Below are positions 26,179 to 34,549 of a stretch of 64,000 bases of DNA, in pieces; within the stretch, counting starts at the first letter, position 1; each line of letters opens with the position of its first letter. The stretch comes from Nocardioides marmotae (GTDB taxonomy: Bacteria > Actinomycetota > Actinomycetes > Propionibacteriales > Nocardioidaceae). The translations under genes were made by a program, and so were the position numbers. The notes beneath the pieces were generated by a model, which searched no databases, was not told the DNA's origin, and saw only the letters and a program-made list of their open reading frames with translations. The stretch spans positions 2,728,001-2,792,000 of the forward strand of contig NZ_CP053660.1 of NCBI RefSeq assembly GCF_013177455.1, written 5' to 3'.

Positions 26179-26955
26179 TCAGCCGGTCCGTGTGCCCTGA
26201 GGGCTCCGGGGGCGTACGGGGCTCACGGGGCTCGGCCCGGCCGGCACGTGCCGAGCTCCCGGCTCGCTGCTCGAACCCGCTGCGTCCTGCGATCCGGCCA
26301 GCGCGCGGTCCAGCGCCCGCAACGCCTCCACGGCGCGAGCCTCGTCGGCGATCCCGAGCTCGGTCAGGGCTGCCGCGGCGGCCCGCGGGTCCGCCGGGGG
26401 CCGGGTGCGCGACAGCCCGCGCAGGGCCCTCCGGTGGGCAGGCCCCATCCGGCTCAGCCCGGCCAGCGTGCGGGCCTCGGCGGGGTGGGCCGCGACCCAG
26501 TCGCGGAAGATCGCCAGGCACGCGCCCTGCCCGGCCAGCTCCTCGGACCTGGCCCTCCCCTCGGCCCCCTCCGCCCCGGCGCGGCGCAGCGCCGAGACCA
26601 GCACGTCGAGGTCACCCCCGGTGCCGAGGACGTCGGCGGCGCCGGACGCGAGGAGCGCACCCCAGCGGACGTCGGCGGGCGGCTCGGTGACCACCACCCA
26701 CCGCCGCGAGGACAGCTGGAGGAACGCGCGCACGTCGGCGAGCCTCAGCCCGTCCTCGACGGCGAGGCACACGACGCCGACCGACCGGTCGGCCTCTCCC
26801 CCGGCCCGCGGGACGGGCTGGCTCGTGTGCGCACTCCACTCGCTGGCCTCGGCGGGCAGCCCCCGCATGGTCAAGGCCAGGGCGAGGGCCTCGCCGACGG
26901 CTCGCTGATCGGCGACGACGCACACCGGGGTGTGGTCGTGCAGGTGAACAGGCAT
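26179..26955 (-). CDS. Degenerate response-regulator paralogue
   Basis: 258 residues, convergent with the response regulator. The N-terminal half aligns with a receiver (VCVVADQRAVGEALALALT, VGVVCLAV, WVVVTEPPADVRWGALLASG) but lacks the phospho-acceptor Asp and lysine. The region around 160-220 retains the outline of a LuxR domain: LGIADEARAVEALRALDRAL fits LGISEATVRxxLRxILRKL with key DNA-contact residues lost. The tail is Pro/Ser-rich. It may be a dominant-negative partner or a decaying copy. ATG 26955 is chosen because the receiver begins immediately; upstream in-frame ATGs exist up to 27060. Confidence 0.65.
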   Translation of the reverse strand: MPVHLHDHTPVCVVADQRAVGEALALALTMRGLPAEASEWSAHTSQPVPRAGGEADRSVGVVCLAVEDGLRLADVRAFLQLSSRRWVVVTEPPADVRWGALLASGAADVLGTGGDLDVLVSALRRAGAEGAEGRARSEELAGQGACLAIFRDWVAAHPAEARTLAGLSRMGPAHRRALRGLSRTRPPADPRAAAAALTELGIADEARAVEALRALDRALAGSQDAAGSSSEPGARHVPAGPSPVSPVRPRSPQGTRTG

Positions 26956-27096
26956 GACGGCTCCGTCCGCGCGCGTAGCTGCCCCCATAGGTCGCCCATG
27001 CACGACCCCCACTCCTGCATCATGGCCTCCCGGCCGCCACATGACCAGCGAATCGTCCAACGGGCGCGTTCGACCGGGGGCGCCGGCACCGGTCGG

Positions 27097-28611
27097 CTAC
27101 GGCGAGGCGAGCAGCGGTACGCCGTCGCTCGCCGGCACGGTCGTGATCGTGCGGCAGCGGCCGTCCTCCAGGCGGCAGGTCCGCAGCTCCTGACGGCCCG
27201 CGAAGGACGGGCGGACGAAGTCCTCGGTGCGCGGCAGGTCCTGCAACCGGGCGACGACGTGGACCACCGTGCCGTCGCCGCCGAACGCCGAGGCGAGCAC
27301 GACGTCCTGGCGGCGGAGGCCGGTGGCGAGCCGGTCGCCGGTGCGGGCGTCGTACAGCCGGACGGTGCCGTGGGCGGAGCGCGTGTCGGGCACGGTCGTG
27401 ACGACCGTGGTCCCCTCGGGGTCGAGCGCGCCGCCGATGCCCGGGAGGGTGTGGGCGACGCTGAAGAAGGTGTCCTCGACGCGCACCCGCGCCGGGCCCG
27501 CCCGGACCAGCATGGTCCCCGACTCCTGGTCGAGCATGACCGGCGGCTGCGAGATGACCGTCGACCGCTCGCCGGGGCGCCACCGGACGTCGCCGTAGGC
27601 CGAGGTGAGCAGGACGACGCCGCCGGCGATCCCGACGACGCGGCCGGTGCTGGGGTGGAAGACGTCGAGGTCCTGCCGGTCCACGTCGCGCCCGGCCAGC
27701 AGGTCGTGCGCCACGACGGACCCGCCGGGCTCGATCCACGCCACCAGCGCGGTGTCGCCCTCCGCGGCCAGGCCCGTCCCGTGCTCCTGCCTGCCCAGCA
27801 CCGTGCGCACGCCGTCGGCGCGGACGTGCACGACGCGCTGGGCCGCGTCCGCCACGACCGCGCCCCCGTCGATCGCGACCAGGTCGACCAGCCCGGGGAC
27901 CTCCATCCAGCCCCCCGGCAGGTGCAGGACGTCGCCCGCCCACCACGTCACCGGCAGCGGGTTGGCCTCGCCGACCACCCGCACCCGGCCCAGCCGCTCC
28001 TCGGCCCGCCCGTCGGGGCGGTCCGGCCCGTCCGGGTCCACGGGCCCCCGGAGCGCGCCGACGGCGTACGTCGCGGCGACCAGCGCGAGCACCACCGCGA
28101 GCCCGAGCGCGACCAGCCGACCGGCGCGGGCCGGTCGGAGCCGGGTCGGGAGCGCGTCGGGCGGGGGCGGCGAGCCGACGGGCACCGCGGCGGCCACGCG
28201 ACGTACGTCGTCGAGGAGGTCGGACTCGTCGATGCCCCCGAGGCCCTCGAGGCCCTCGATGTCCTCGGTGCTGCCGCGACCGAGCACGACGGCCGCCACG
28301 AGGCGGGTGCGCGCGCGCTCGGTGAGGTCGTCGAGCTGTGCCGGCCGGTCCGTCCCCTCGGTCCCCTCAGCACCGTCGGAGCCGTCGAGCCCGTGCCGCC
28401 GGGCCTCGGCGAGCGTCTGCAGCACCTCGGCGAGCACCTCGCCGTCGAGGTCGCCTGAGGTGCTCAGCTCGCCCCAGTCGCGCCGCGCACGGCCGAGCGC
28501 GACGGCGACCACCCTGCGGGCGAGCGCCGGACCGGCGCCGAGGAGGACGACGACGCGGACCAGCGGCGCCCAGCGGGCGGTGAGGTAGTCCGGGAAGTCG
28601 TCCGCGCGCAT
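27097..28611 (-). CDS. Membrane protein: sigma-like N-terminus, one TM, beta-propeller-like exterior
   Basis: 504 residues. Residues 1-60 (DFPDYLTARWAPLVRVVVLL, then GRARRDWGEL) resemble the start of SigE-family ECF sigma factor region 2, but the helix-turn-helix region is absent. A single membrane helix lies near 165-188. The remaining ~310 residues are exterior, with repeated beta-strand blades and a late cysteine pair (TCRLEDGRC). Function is unknown; the architecture suggests a vestigial sigma or anti-sigma-like sensor. ATG 28611 follows GGGAGG. It lies 21 bp after the small gene 28633-28890 on the same strand. Confidence 0.65.
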   Translation of the reverse strand: MRADDFPDYLTARWAPLVRVVVLLGAGPALARRVVAVALGRARRDWGELSTSGDLDGEVLAEVLQTLAEARRHGLDGSDGAEGTEGTDRPAQLDDLTERARTRLVAAVVLGRGSTEDIEGLEGLGGIDESDLLDDVRRVAAAVPVGSPPPPDALPTRLRPARAGRLVALGLAVVLALVAATYAVGALRGPVDPDGPDRPDGRAEERLGRVRVVGEANPLPVTWWAGDVLHLPGGWMEVPGLVDLVAIDGGAVVADAAQRVVHVRADGVRTVLGRQEHGTGLAAEGDTALVAWIEPGGSVVAHDLLAGRDVDRQDLDVFHPSTGRVVGIAGGVVLLTSAYGDVRWRPGERSTVISQPPVMLDQESGTMLVRAGPARVRVEDTFFSVAHTLPGIGGALDPEGTTVVTTVPDTRSAHGTVRLYDARTGDRLATGLRRQDVVLASAFGGDGTVVHVVARLQDLPRTEDFVRPSFAGRQELRTCRLEDGRCRTITTVPASDGVPLLASP

Positions 28612-28632
28612 CGACCCTCCCGTGCGGGAGCT

Positions 28633-28890
28633 CTAGGGGTGCAGCGACATGGGTCCGTAGACCCGGCGCTCGAGCTCGAAGAGCGTGACCGCGTCGACGC
28701 CCTCCGCAACCAGGTCCCCGAAGACCTCGCCCACCCAGGACTCGGCGTCGGACTGGTTGGCGAAGCGCTCGGCGCCGAGGTCGCCGACCACGGCGACCTC
28801 CTCGCCCGCGGCGTTCTCCAGGCGCCACCACCACGGCCGCTCGGCCGGCAGGGGGGCGCGGAAGGTACTGGGCTGGTCGGGAAGGTTCAC
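28633..28890 (-). CDS. Small conserved-looking protein downstream of gcvT
   Basis: 85 residues starting [20 protein letters not shown], with three tryptophans in a row (WWW) and a mixed alpha/beta pattern ([20 protein letters not shown]). No known domain was recognised. GTG 28890 overlaps the gcvT stop by 4 nt, so it is translated with gcvT. No signal peptide or membrane segment is visible. It may be a small accessory protein, but a metabolic role is not supported by sequence. Confidence 0.65.
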   Translation of the reverse strand: MNLPDQPSTFRAPLPAERPWWWRLENAAGEEVAVVGDLGAERFANQSDAESWVGEVFGDLVAEGVDAVTLFELERRVYGPMSLHP

Positions 28891-30014
28891 TCGCTGCTCC
28901 GGACGTGGGAACGGACGAACGGCGGCTTGGTCAGCTGGAAGATCTCGCGACGCCCGCGGACGTCGACGCCGACCTCCGCCTCGGGGTCGACGAACGAGGG
29001 CAGCAGGGCGAGCCCGATGCCCGTGCGCAGGGTCGGCGAGAAGGTGCCCGAGGTGACCTCGCCGAGCAGCACGTCGGGGGTGAGCGAGACGCTCATGCCG
29101 GGCCGCGGGATCCCCCGGCCGGTCGCGACCAGGCCGCGCAGCACGCGCGCCGGGCCGGCCTCGCGCTCCGCGAGGAGCGGCTCGCGGCCCCAGAACGCCG
29201 GCTTGGACCAGCCGACCGCCCACCCGAGACGCGCCTGGTTCGGAGTGACGTCCGGGGAGAGGTCCTGCCCGTGGAGCGGGTAGCCCATCTCGGTGCGCAG
29301 CGTGTCCCGCGAGCCCAGGCCGCAGGGCAGCATGCCGTGCTGCTCGCCCGCGGCGACCAGCGCGTCCCAGAGCGCGACCGCCACCGCGACGGGCGCGACC
29401 AGCTCGTAGCCGCGCTCGCCGGTGTAACCGGTGCGGCACACCACGACCTCGGCGCCCTCGAACGGGGCGACGACGAAGGACATGTAGTCGTGGCCCACGG
29501 GCAGGCCGGCGGCGGACAGCACCGCGTCGCACCGCGGGCCCTGGACGGCGAGCACCGCGTGGTCACGGTGCTGGTCGGCCACCGTGACGCCGGCGGGGGC
29601 GGTGGCCTCGAGCCGCCGGACCACCTCGGCGGTGTTCGCGGCGTTCGGCACGAGGAGCACGCGCTCCTCGTCGTGGAGGTAGACGATGAGGTCGTCGACC
29701 ACGCCGCCGGTCTCCTCGTCGCAACACAGCGTGTACTGCGCCTGGCCCGGGGCGATCCGGCCGAGGTCGTTGGTCAGGGTGGCGTTCACGTACGCCGCGG
29801 CGCCGGGGCCCGAGACGAGCGCCTTGCCGAGGTGGCTGACGTCGAAGATCCCGACCGCCTCGCGGACGGCCGTGTGCTCCTTGACCGTGCCGGCGGCGTA
29901 CTCCAGCGGCATCGACCAGCCGCCGAACTCCGCCATCTTCGCCCCCAGGGCCACGTGCCGCTCGTGCAGCGGCGAGCGCAGCAGCGTGGGGTCAGAGGTG
30001 GGGTCACCAGCCAT
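28887..30014 (-). CDS. gcvT: Aminomethyltransferase (glycine cleavage T protein)
   Basis: 375 residues, normal for GcvT. Family motifs are present: [27 protein letters not shown] at the start, [16 protein letters not shown] near residue 52, [11 protein letters not shown] near 195, [18 protein letters not shown] near 232, and [12 protein letters not shown] near the end. It transfers the methylene unit from the lipoyl-bound intermediate of glycine cleavage to tetrahydrofolate in the cytoplasm. ATG 30014 has a TAGGTT box (30026-30021) 6 nt before it, so the mRNA is probably leaderless. It is divergent from pepA. The other gcv genes are not in the window. Confidence 0.95.
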   Translation of the reverse strand: MAGDPTSDPTLLRSPLHERHVALGAKMAEFGGWSMPLEYAAGTVKEHTAVREAVGIFDVSHLGKALVSGPGAAAYVNATLTNDLGRIAPGQAQYTLCCDEETGGVVDDLIVYLHDEERVLLVPNAANTAEVVRRLEATAPAGVTVADQHRDHAVLAVQGPRCDAVLSAAGLPVGHDYMSFVVAPFEGAEVVVCRTGYTGERGYELVAPVAVAVALWDALVAAGEQHGMLPCGLGSRDTLRTEMGYPLHGQDLSPDVTPNQARLGWAVGWSKPAFWGREPLLAEREAGPARVLRGLVATGRGIPRPGMSVSLTPDVLLGEVTSGTFSPTLRTGIGLALLPSFVDPEAEVGVDVRGRREIFQLTKPPFVRSHVRSSE

Positions 30015-30020
30015 GCGGGG

Positions 30021-30046
30021 AACCTACCCCAGCGCCGGTCTATCCT
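30021..30046. promoter_or_regulatory. Divergent leaderless promoters of gcvT and pepA
   Basis: Within 39 bp there are two TANNNT boxes in opposite directions. TAGGTT (30026-30021, minus) ends 6 nt before the gcvT ATG. TATCCT (30041-30046, plus) ends 7 nt before the pepA GTG at 30054. At these distances transcription would begin at or next to the start codons. Confidence 0.65.
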
Positions 30047-30053
30047 TTCGCGA

Positions 30054-31565
30054 GTGACGTCGTACACGCTGCGCAACGCCAGCCCTGCCAAGACCAAGGC
30101 CGACGCGGTGGTGGTCGGTGTCCTCCAGGGGGCCGACGGCCCCGAGCTCGCCGACGGCGGTGAGGAGGTCGCGAAGGCATACGGCCGCAAGCTGCGCCCG
30201 CTGCTGTCCACGCTGGGCGTGAGCGGCAAGGCCGGCGAGGTCGTCAAGGTCCCCACGGGCGGGGCCGTCGCGACGCCGCTGCTGGTGCTCGTCGGGCTCG
30301 GCAAGGAGGCCACGCCCGCCGACGTACGTCGCGGTGCCGGCGCCGCCGCCCGCGCGGTCACCAACGCCGCCTCGGTCGCGCTCGCGCTGCCCGCCGCCAC
30401 CCCGGAGCTGGTGCGCGCGGTCGTGGAGGGCTACCGGCTCGGCGGCTACACGTTCACCATCTACAAGAAGGACGCCAAGGACCCGAAGCAGGGCACTCCC
30501 GCCGACGTGGTGGTGCTGACCCCCGCGGCGCGGCGCAAGGAGGTCACGACCGCCCTCGAGGAGGCGCAGGTGGTGGCCGACGCCGTCGTCGCGACCCGCG
30601 ACTGGGTGAACACCCCTCCGGGCGACCTGCGCCCGCCGGCCTTCGCCGATGCCGTCGTCGCCGCCACCAAGGCCGCGACCAAGGGCCGCGGCGCCCCGAA
30701 GATCGAGGTCACCGTCCACGACGAGGCCTCGCTCGCCGAGCTCGGCTGCGGCGGCATCCTCGGTGTCGGCGCCGGGTCCGACGCCCCGCCGCGGCTCGTG
30801 GAGCTGACCTACTCCCCCCGCGGCGCCAAGCACCACCTCGCGCTCGTCGGCAAGGGCATCACCTTCGACTCCGGCGGCCTGTCGATCAAGCCCGCGCAGA
30901 ACATGCACGAGATGAAGTCCGACATGGCCGGCGCCGCCGCCGTCGTCCAGGCCACGCTCGCCATCGCCGCGCTCGGGCTGCCGATCCGGGTCTCCACCTT
31001 CGCCCCGATGGCGGAGAACATGGTCTCCGGCAGCGCCACCCGTCCCGGCGACGTGCTGCGCATCTACGGCGGCACCACCGTGGAGATCCTGAACACCGAC
31101 GCCGAGGGCCGCCTCGTCCTCGCCGACGCGCTCGTGCGCGCCACCGAGCGGGAGCCCGACACGATCCTCGACGTCGCCACGCTGACCGGCCACATGGTCG
31201 TCGCGCTGGGCGACAAGGTCTCCGGCGTCATGGGCTCCGAGGAGGTCGTCCGGGACGTCCTCGACGCCGCCGTCGCCGCGGGCGAGGACTTCTGGCCGAT
31301 GCCGATCCCCGAGCACATGCGCGAGCGGATCACCTCCAGCAAGATCGCCGACCTCGCCCAGCACGACTGGATCCGCTGGGGCGGCGGGCTGTACGCCGCC
31401 GCGTTCCTGCGCGAGTTCACCGCCGGTCTCCCCTGGGCCCACCTCGACATCGCCGGGCCCTCCTTCGCCTCCGGCGGCCCCTCGGGCCACGTCACCTCCG
31501 GTGGCACCGGCGTCGCCGTCGCCACGCTCGTCGACTACGCCCGCTCGTTGGTCGCGAAGAGCTGA
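30054..31565 (+). CDS. pepA: Leucyl aminopeptidase (M17)
   Basis: 503 residues, typical of PepA. The C-terminal catalytic domain has GKGITFDSGGLSIKP and NMHEMKSDMAGAAAV near residue 265-290, supplying the metal ligands Lys and Asp. NTDAEGRLVLADAL near 346 is the family signature with the remaining Asp/Glu ligands. The N-terminal ~170 residues are the regulatory macro-like domain. It removes N-terminal residues from peptides in the cytoplasm using two metal ions. GTG 30054 fits a leaderless start after TATCCT and gives the expected N-terminus. Confidence 0.95.
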   Translation: MTSYTLRNASPAKTKADAVVVGVLQGADGPELADGGEEVAKAYGRKLRPLLSTLGVSGKAGEVVKVPTGGAVATPLLVLVGLGKEATPADVRRGAGAAARAVTNAASVALALPAATPELVRAVVEGYRLGGYTFTIYKKDAKDPKQGTPADVVVLTPAARRKEVTTALEEAQVVADAVVATRDWVNTPPGDLRPPAFADAVVAATKAATKGRGAPKIEVTVHDEASLAELGCGGILGVGAGSDAPPRLVELTYSPRGAKHHLALVGKGITFDSGGLSIKPAQNMHEMKSDMAGAAAVVQATLAIAALGLPIRVSTFAPMAENMVSGSATRPGDVLRIYGGTTVEILNTDAEGRLVLADALVRATEREPDTILDVATLTGHMVVALGDKVSGVMGSEEVVRDVLDAAVAAGEDFWPMPIPEHMRERITSSKIADLAQHDWIRWGGGLYAAAFLREFTAGLPWAHLDIAGPSFASGGPSGHVTSGGTGVAVATLVDYARSLVAKS

Positions 31566-31575
31566 GAACCCGCGC

Positions 31576-31606
31576 TTGACCCTGCCCCTGGGGCAGGCAC
31601 CACGGT
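31576..31606 (+). promoter_or_regulatory. MerR-type promoter/operator
   Basis: TTGACC (31576-31581) and CACGGT (31601-31606) are separated by 19 bp, the over-long spacer typical of MerR-controlled promoters. The spacer carries the dyad CCTGCCCCTGGGGCAGG (31581-31597). It lies 41 bp before the MerR-PP2C gene and suggests autoregulation. Confidence 0.65.
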
Positions 31607-31646
31607 CGCGTCACCGGCGCACCCGCGCCGGTGACGAGGAGGACCC

Positions 31647-32681
31647 ATGGCGGACGACGCGCTGCTCACCATCGGCGACTTCGCGCGGGCCAGCGGGCTG
31701 ACGCCCAAGGCGCTGCGGCTCTACGACGACATGGGGCTGCTGGTCCCGGTCGAGGTGGACCCGGTCAACGGCTATCGGCGCTACGCCCGCCACCAGCTGG
31801 ACCGGGCGCGCCTGGTCGCCCGGCTGCGGCTGGCCGGCATGCCGCTGGCCCGCATCCGCACGGTCGCCGACCTGCCGCCGGCGGCCGCCGCGGCCGAGCT
31901 GACGTCGTACCGCCGTCAGGTCGAGGCCGACGCCGCCACCGCCCGCCGCATCGTGGCGGACCTCGTCGAGGAGCTGTCCCCCGAGGAGGAACCCATGTCC
32001 CACGCACCGACCACCCCCTTCACCAGCGCCGCGCGCGCCGGCATCGGCGGCCGTGACACCCAGCTCGACGCCGTCCGCGTCGACGGCGCCCTGGTCGCCG
32101 TCGCCGACGGCTTCGGCCACACCCCGGACGTCTCGGAGGCCGCGCTCGCGGCCCTCGGGCAGCCCGGCTCGGTCGCCGAGCTCGATGACGCCGTACGCCG
32201 CGCGGCCGACGCCGTCGTCGCCGCCGCCGGACACCCCGACGACGGCACGACGATCACCGCGCTCGTCCTCGCCGGCCGCGAGGTGCTCGTCGCCCACCTC
32301 GGCGACTCCCGGGCCCACCTCGTGCGCGAGGGACGACTCGAGCGGCTGACCCGCGACCACACCGTCGTGCAGACCCTCGTCGACGAGGGACGGCTCTCCG
32401 CCGACGAGGCCCGCCTCGACGACCGGCGGGTGCTGCTCAACCGCGCCCTCGGCACGTCCACCTCCGCCCACCCGGACCTCGCGATCCGGGTCACCGAGCC
32501 GGGCGACCGGTTCGTCCTCACCACCGATGGGGTGCACGCGGTGCTCGACCCGGCCGCCCTGGCCGCCTTCCTCACCATGGACGCCGCACCCGGCGTGGTC
32601 GTCGACGCCGTGGCCGACGCCGTCACCGCCGCCGGCGCCCCGGACAACTGGTCGGTGGTCGTCGTCGACCTCGAGGGCTGA
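31647..32681 (+). CDS. MerR-family regulator fused to PP2C-type protein phosphatase
   Basis: 344 residues. Residues 1-75 are a MerR helix-turn-helix (LTIGDFARASGLTPKALRLY, NGYRRY), with a helical dimerisation segment to ~115. Residues ~125-344 are a PPM/PP2C Ser/Thr phosphatase: VAVADGFGH with metal-binding Asp, DDGTTITALVL, HLGDSRAHLV, LTRDHT, LTTDGVH and DNWSVVVVDL. All core Asp residues are visible. ATG 31647 follows GGAGGA. An in-frame ATG at 31995 has its own GAGGAGGA four bases upstream, so a free phosphatase could also be made. Ligand and phosphoprotein targets are unknown. Confidence 0.88.
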   Translation: MADDALLTIGDFARASGLTPKALRLYDDMGLLVPVEVDPVNGYRRYARHQLDRARLVARLRLAGMPLARIRTVADLPPAAAAAELTSYRRQVEADAATARRIVADLVEELSPEEEPMSHAPTTPFTSAARAGIGGRDTQLDAVRVDGALVAVADGFGHTPDVSEAALAALGQPGSVAELDDAVRRAADAVVAAAGHPDDGTTITALVLAGREVLVAHLGDSRAHLVREGRLERLTRDHTVVQTLVDEGRLSADEARLDDRRVLLNRALGTSTSAHPDLAIRVTEPGDRFVLTTDGVHAVLDPAALAAFLTMDAAPGVVVDAVADAVTAAGAPDNWSVVVVDLEG

Positions 32682-32896
32682 CCACCGCGTCGCGTGCGGT
32701 CGTGTGCGGTCGCGTGCCCCACGACGCGGGCCGGCGCGTGCTCGGGCACACGGCCCGCGCGGCGCGGCGCTGGGCGGCCGGCGCGGGACGGATCGTGGAC
32801 GGGGCACATACGTCGCCTCGCAAGCAGCGAAGGCAGCCACTCGGCGCGCCTGTGCCCCGCCGGCTGGGTGCTCCGGCGGGGTCGTGGGCGGTGGGG

Positions 32897-34213
32897 CTAT
32901 GTCGGGGGCGGCCCGAGCGCCGGTGGTGGTTCGGGGCCGAGGTCGTGGGTGCCGTGGTGGTCGACCCGGTAGGTGAGGCCGGTGGGACTTCGCCACTCGA
33001 ACGTGCCTGGCGTTGGGGATTCCTGGTGCCAGCCGGCGTGGGTCTTGGCGCGGTGGTGGCGTCGACGCAAGGGCGCAATGTTCTCGGTGGCGGTCGGTCC
33101 GCCCTTGTTGTGCGGGATGACGTGGTCGTCGTCGACCCTGCTGGTGGCGTGGGCGGGGCGGGTGCACCAGGGGAAGACGCAGTGGTGGTCGCGGAGCCGG
33201 GTCTGGGTCGAGAGGCGGTCGGGGACCTCGTAGGCCTCGACGTGGATCCGCTCGCTCAGGTCGATGACCGGCTTCACGGTGATCGTCTTGCCGGCGTCGG
33301 ACCGCGCGGCGCGGGTGCACCAGTCGGCGAGCTGGGTGGTGAGGACGAACCCGCGGACGTTCTCGACGCGGGTGATGTCGTCGAGGGTCCCGTCGGGGCG
33401 CTGGTGGACGTGGACCACGAGGGGCTTGGGGTCGGTGTCGAAGTCGAGGCTCAGCTGCCGCCGCGCCATGTCACCCAGCGCCACGGAGCGGCGGGCGTCG
33501 AGAGTGTCGGTGCAACCCAGGGCCTCGAGCCGGGCCGCGCCCTTCGCCAGCGCTTCGTCCAGGTCCAGCGCGTCGGCCAGGTCGAGGGTGGCCCAGACGT
33601 CGACGTGCCCGTCGAAGGAGACCTGGCGGGACTGGATGGTCACGTGGCGGGCCTCGGCCCGCTCGGTCGCGACCCGTTGGGCTTCGTCGGGGTCGAACCG
33701 GACCAGCGCTTCCTCCAGGAGCCGTTGCAGGGCCGCGGGGCCGATGGTCGAGGCGACGGGTGCGAGGTGGGTGTCGACGAACGCCGCGCCCTTCTTCGGC
33801 AGGTGCAGGGTGCGGCGGGCGAGCGAGCGTGCCTTCCAGGCGGGCAGGTCCAGGGAGGTGACCTTGGCCCACAGCTTGGGGAGGCGGTAGCGAAGCTCGA
33901 GCGCCTCGGCCAGGTAGGCGCGGCCGGCGTCCTCCGACTTCCCGAGCCCGGCGGCGAACTCGACGACCGCGAACTCGGTGACGAAGGGTGCACCCTCACC
34001 GGCCAGGCAGACGGGCTTGTCGCCGAACCCGCGGAACACCGACCACGAGGCTGCCTCGTCCAACGACTCCGCCGGGTGCAGCACGCACCACTGGACAGCC
34101 GCTTCGAGGAGCTCAGCCTCGGCCGCGTTCGCAGCTCGCTGCTTAGACCGCGCGAGGCTCAGCACGCCGGCTGGGGTGTCCAGCGGGTGCGCGAGCGTCG
34201 CGATCAAGGCCAT
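32897..34213 (-). CDS. DUF222/HNH endonuclease-domain protein (13E12-like)
   Basis: 438 residues. The N-terminal ~300 residues match the DUF222 style of actinobacterial 13E12-type proteins (LAEALELRYRLPKLW, ARSLARRTLHLP). The C-terminus is an HNH nuclease: HHCVFPWCTRP, then DDDHVIPHNKGGPTATENIAP and RRHHRAKTH. These genes are often multicopy in actinobacterial genomes and their function is unsettled. ATG 34213 lies 5 nt after a perfect TATAAT, so the mRNA is probably leaderless, and an SOS-box-like dyad overlaps the upstream promoter. DNA-damage induction is therefore likely. Confidence 0.85.
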   Translation of the reverse strand: MALIATLAHPLDTPAGVLSLARSKQRAANAAEAELLEAAVQWCVLHPAESLDEAASWSVFRGFGDKPVCLAGEGAPFVTEFAVVEFAAGLGKSEDAGRAYLAEALELRYRLPKLWAKVTSLDLPAWKARSLARRTLHLPKKGAAFVDTHLAPVASTIGPAALQRLLEEALVRFDPDEAQRVATERAEARHVTIQSRQVSFDGHVDVWATLDLADALDLDEALAKGAARLEALGCTDTLDARRSVALGDMARRQLSLDFDTDPKPLVVHVHQRPDGTLDDITRVENVRGFVLTTQLADWCTRAARSDAGKTITVKPVIDLSERIHVEAYEVPDRLSTQTRLRDHHCVFPWCTRPAHATSRVDDDHVIPHNKGGPTATENIAPLRRRHHRAKTHAGWHQESPTPGTFEWRSPTGLTYRVDHHGTHDLGPEPPPALGPPPT

Positions 34214-34218
34214 GCCTC

Positions 34219-34241
34219 ATTATACTCGAACACCTGCTCGA
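34219..34241 (-). promoter_or_regulatory. SOS (LexA) box and consensus -10
   Basis: TCGAACACCTGCTCGA (34226-34241, plus strand) differs at one base from the actinobacterial LexA consensus TCGAAC-N4-GTTCGA. On the minus strand TATAAT (34224-34219) follows directly and sits 5 nt before the DUF222 ATG. LexA bound here would block RNA polymerase. Confidence 0.75.
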
Positions 34242-34376
34242 ATGGAAGAGGTTCGTCAGCAAATCCTGTCGATCTGGTCGGACAGCCAGCCGAGGCGGCG
34301 GCCAGAGACCCGGCAGCGAACCGCACCCACGGCGTACCTCGTCCCATAGCTGCCAAAGCCGCAACCACCCACAGCC

Positions 34377-34521
34377 CGCAGCCCGAAGGCCGGCTCACGG
34401 GGCCTCGACAACGTCGGCGCCGGGGCGCCTCCTGCTCGACCAGCGGAAGGGCCCGCAGGCCGAAGGTCGGCTGCCAGGGGCCTCGACACGTCGGCGCCAG
34501 GGCGCCTCTGCTCGACCAGCG
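34377..34521 (+). repeat. Two direct repeats of ~70 bp
   Basis: Copy 1 (about 34377-34445) and copy 2 (about 34452-34521) share the segments GGGGCCTCGACA, CGTCGGCGCC, GGGCGCCTC and TGCTCGACCAGCG with a few substitutions and single-base indels. They look like dispersed intergenic repeat elements, with no coding potential recognised. Confidence 0.7.
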
Positions 34522-34549
34522 AACAGCGACCAGCGGACAGCGACCCGCC

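Larger units (their letters stand above)
34214..34549. other. Intergenic region with SOS promoter and repeats
   Basis: This 336-bp gap lies between two minus-strand genes. Its left end holds the DUF222 promoter with LexA-like box. Its right half carries two copies of a ~70-bp direct repeat. The central part (about 34242-34376) shows nothing I can identify. Confidence 0.6.

Noticed and set aside
32682-32896. Possible small gene between the MerR-PP2C and DUF222 genes
   Set aside because: Frames are antisense shadows or Arg-rich without ribosome sites; only short GCGTGCGGTC-like repeats are seen.
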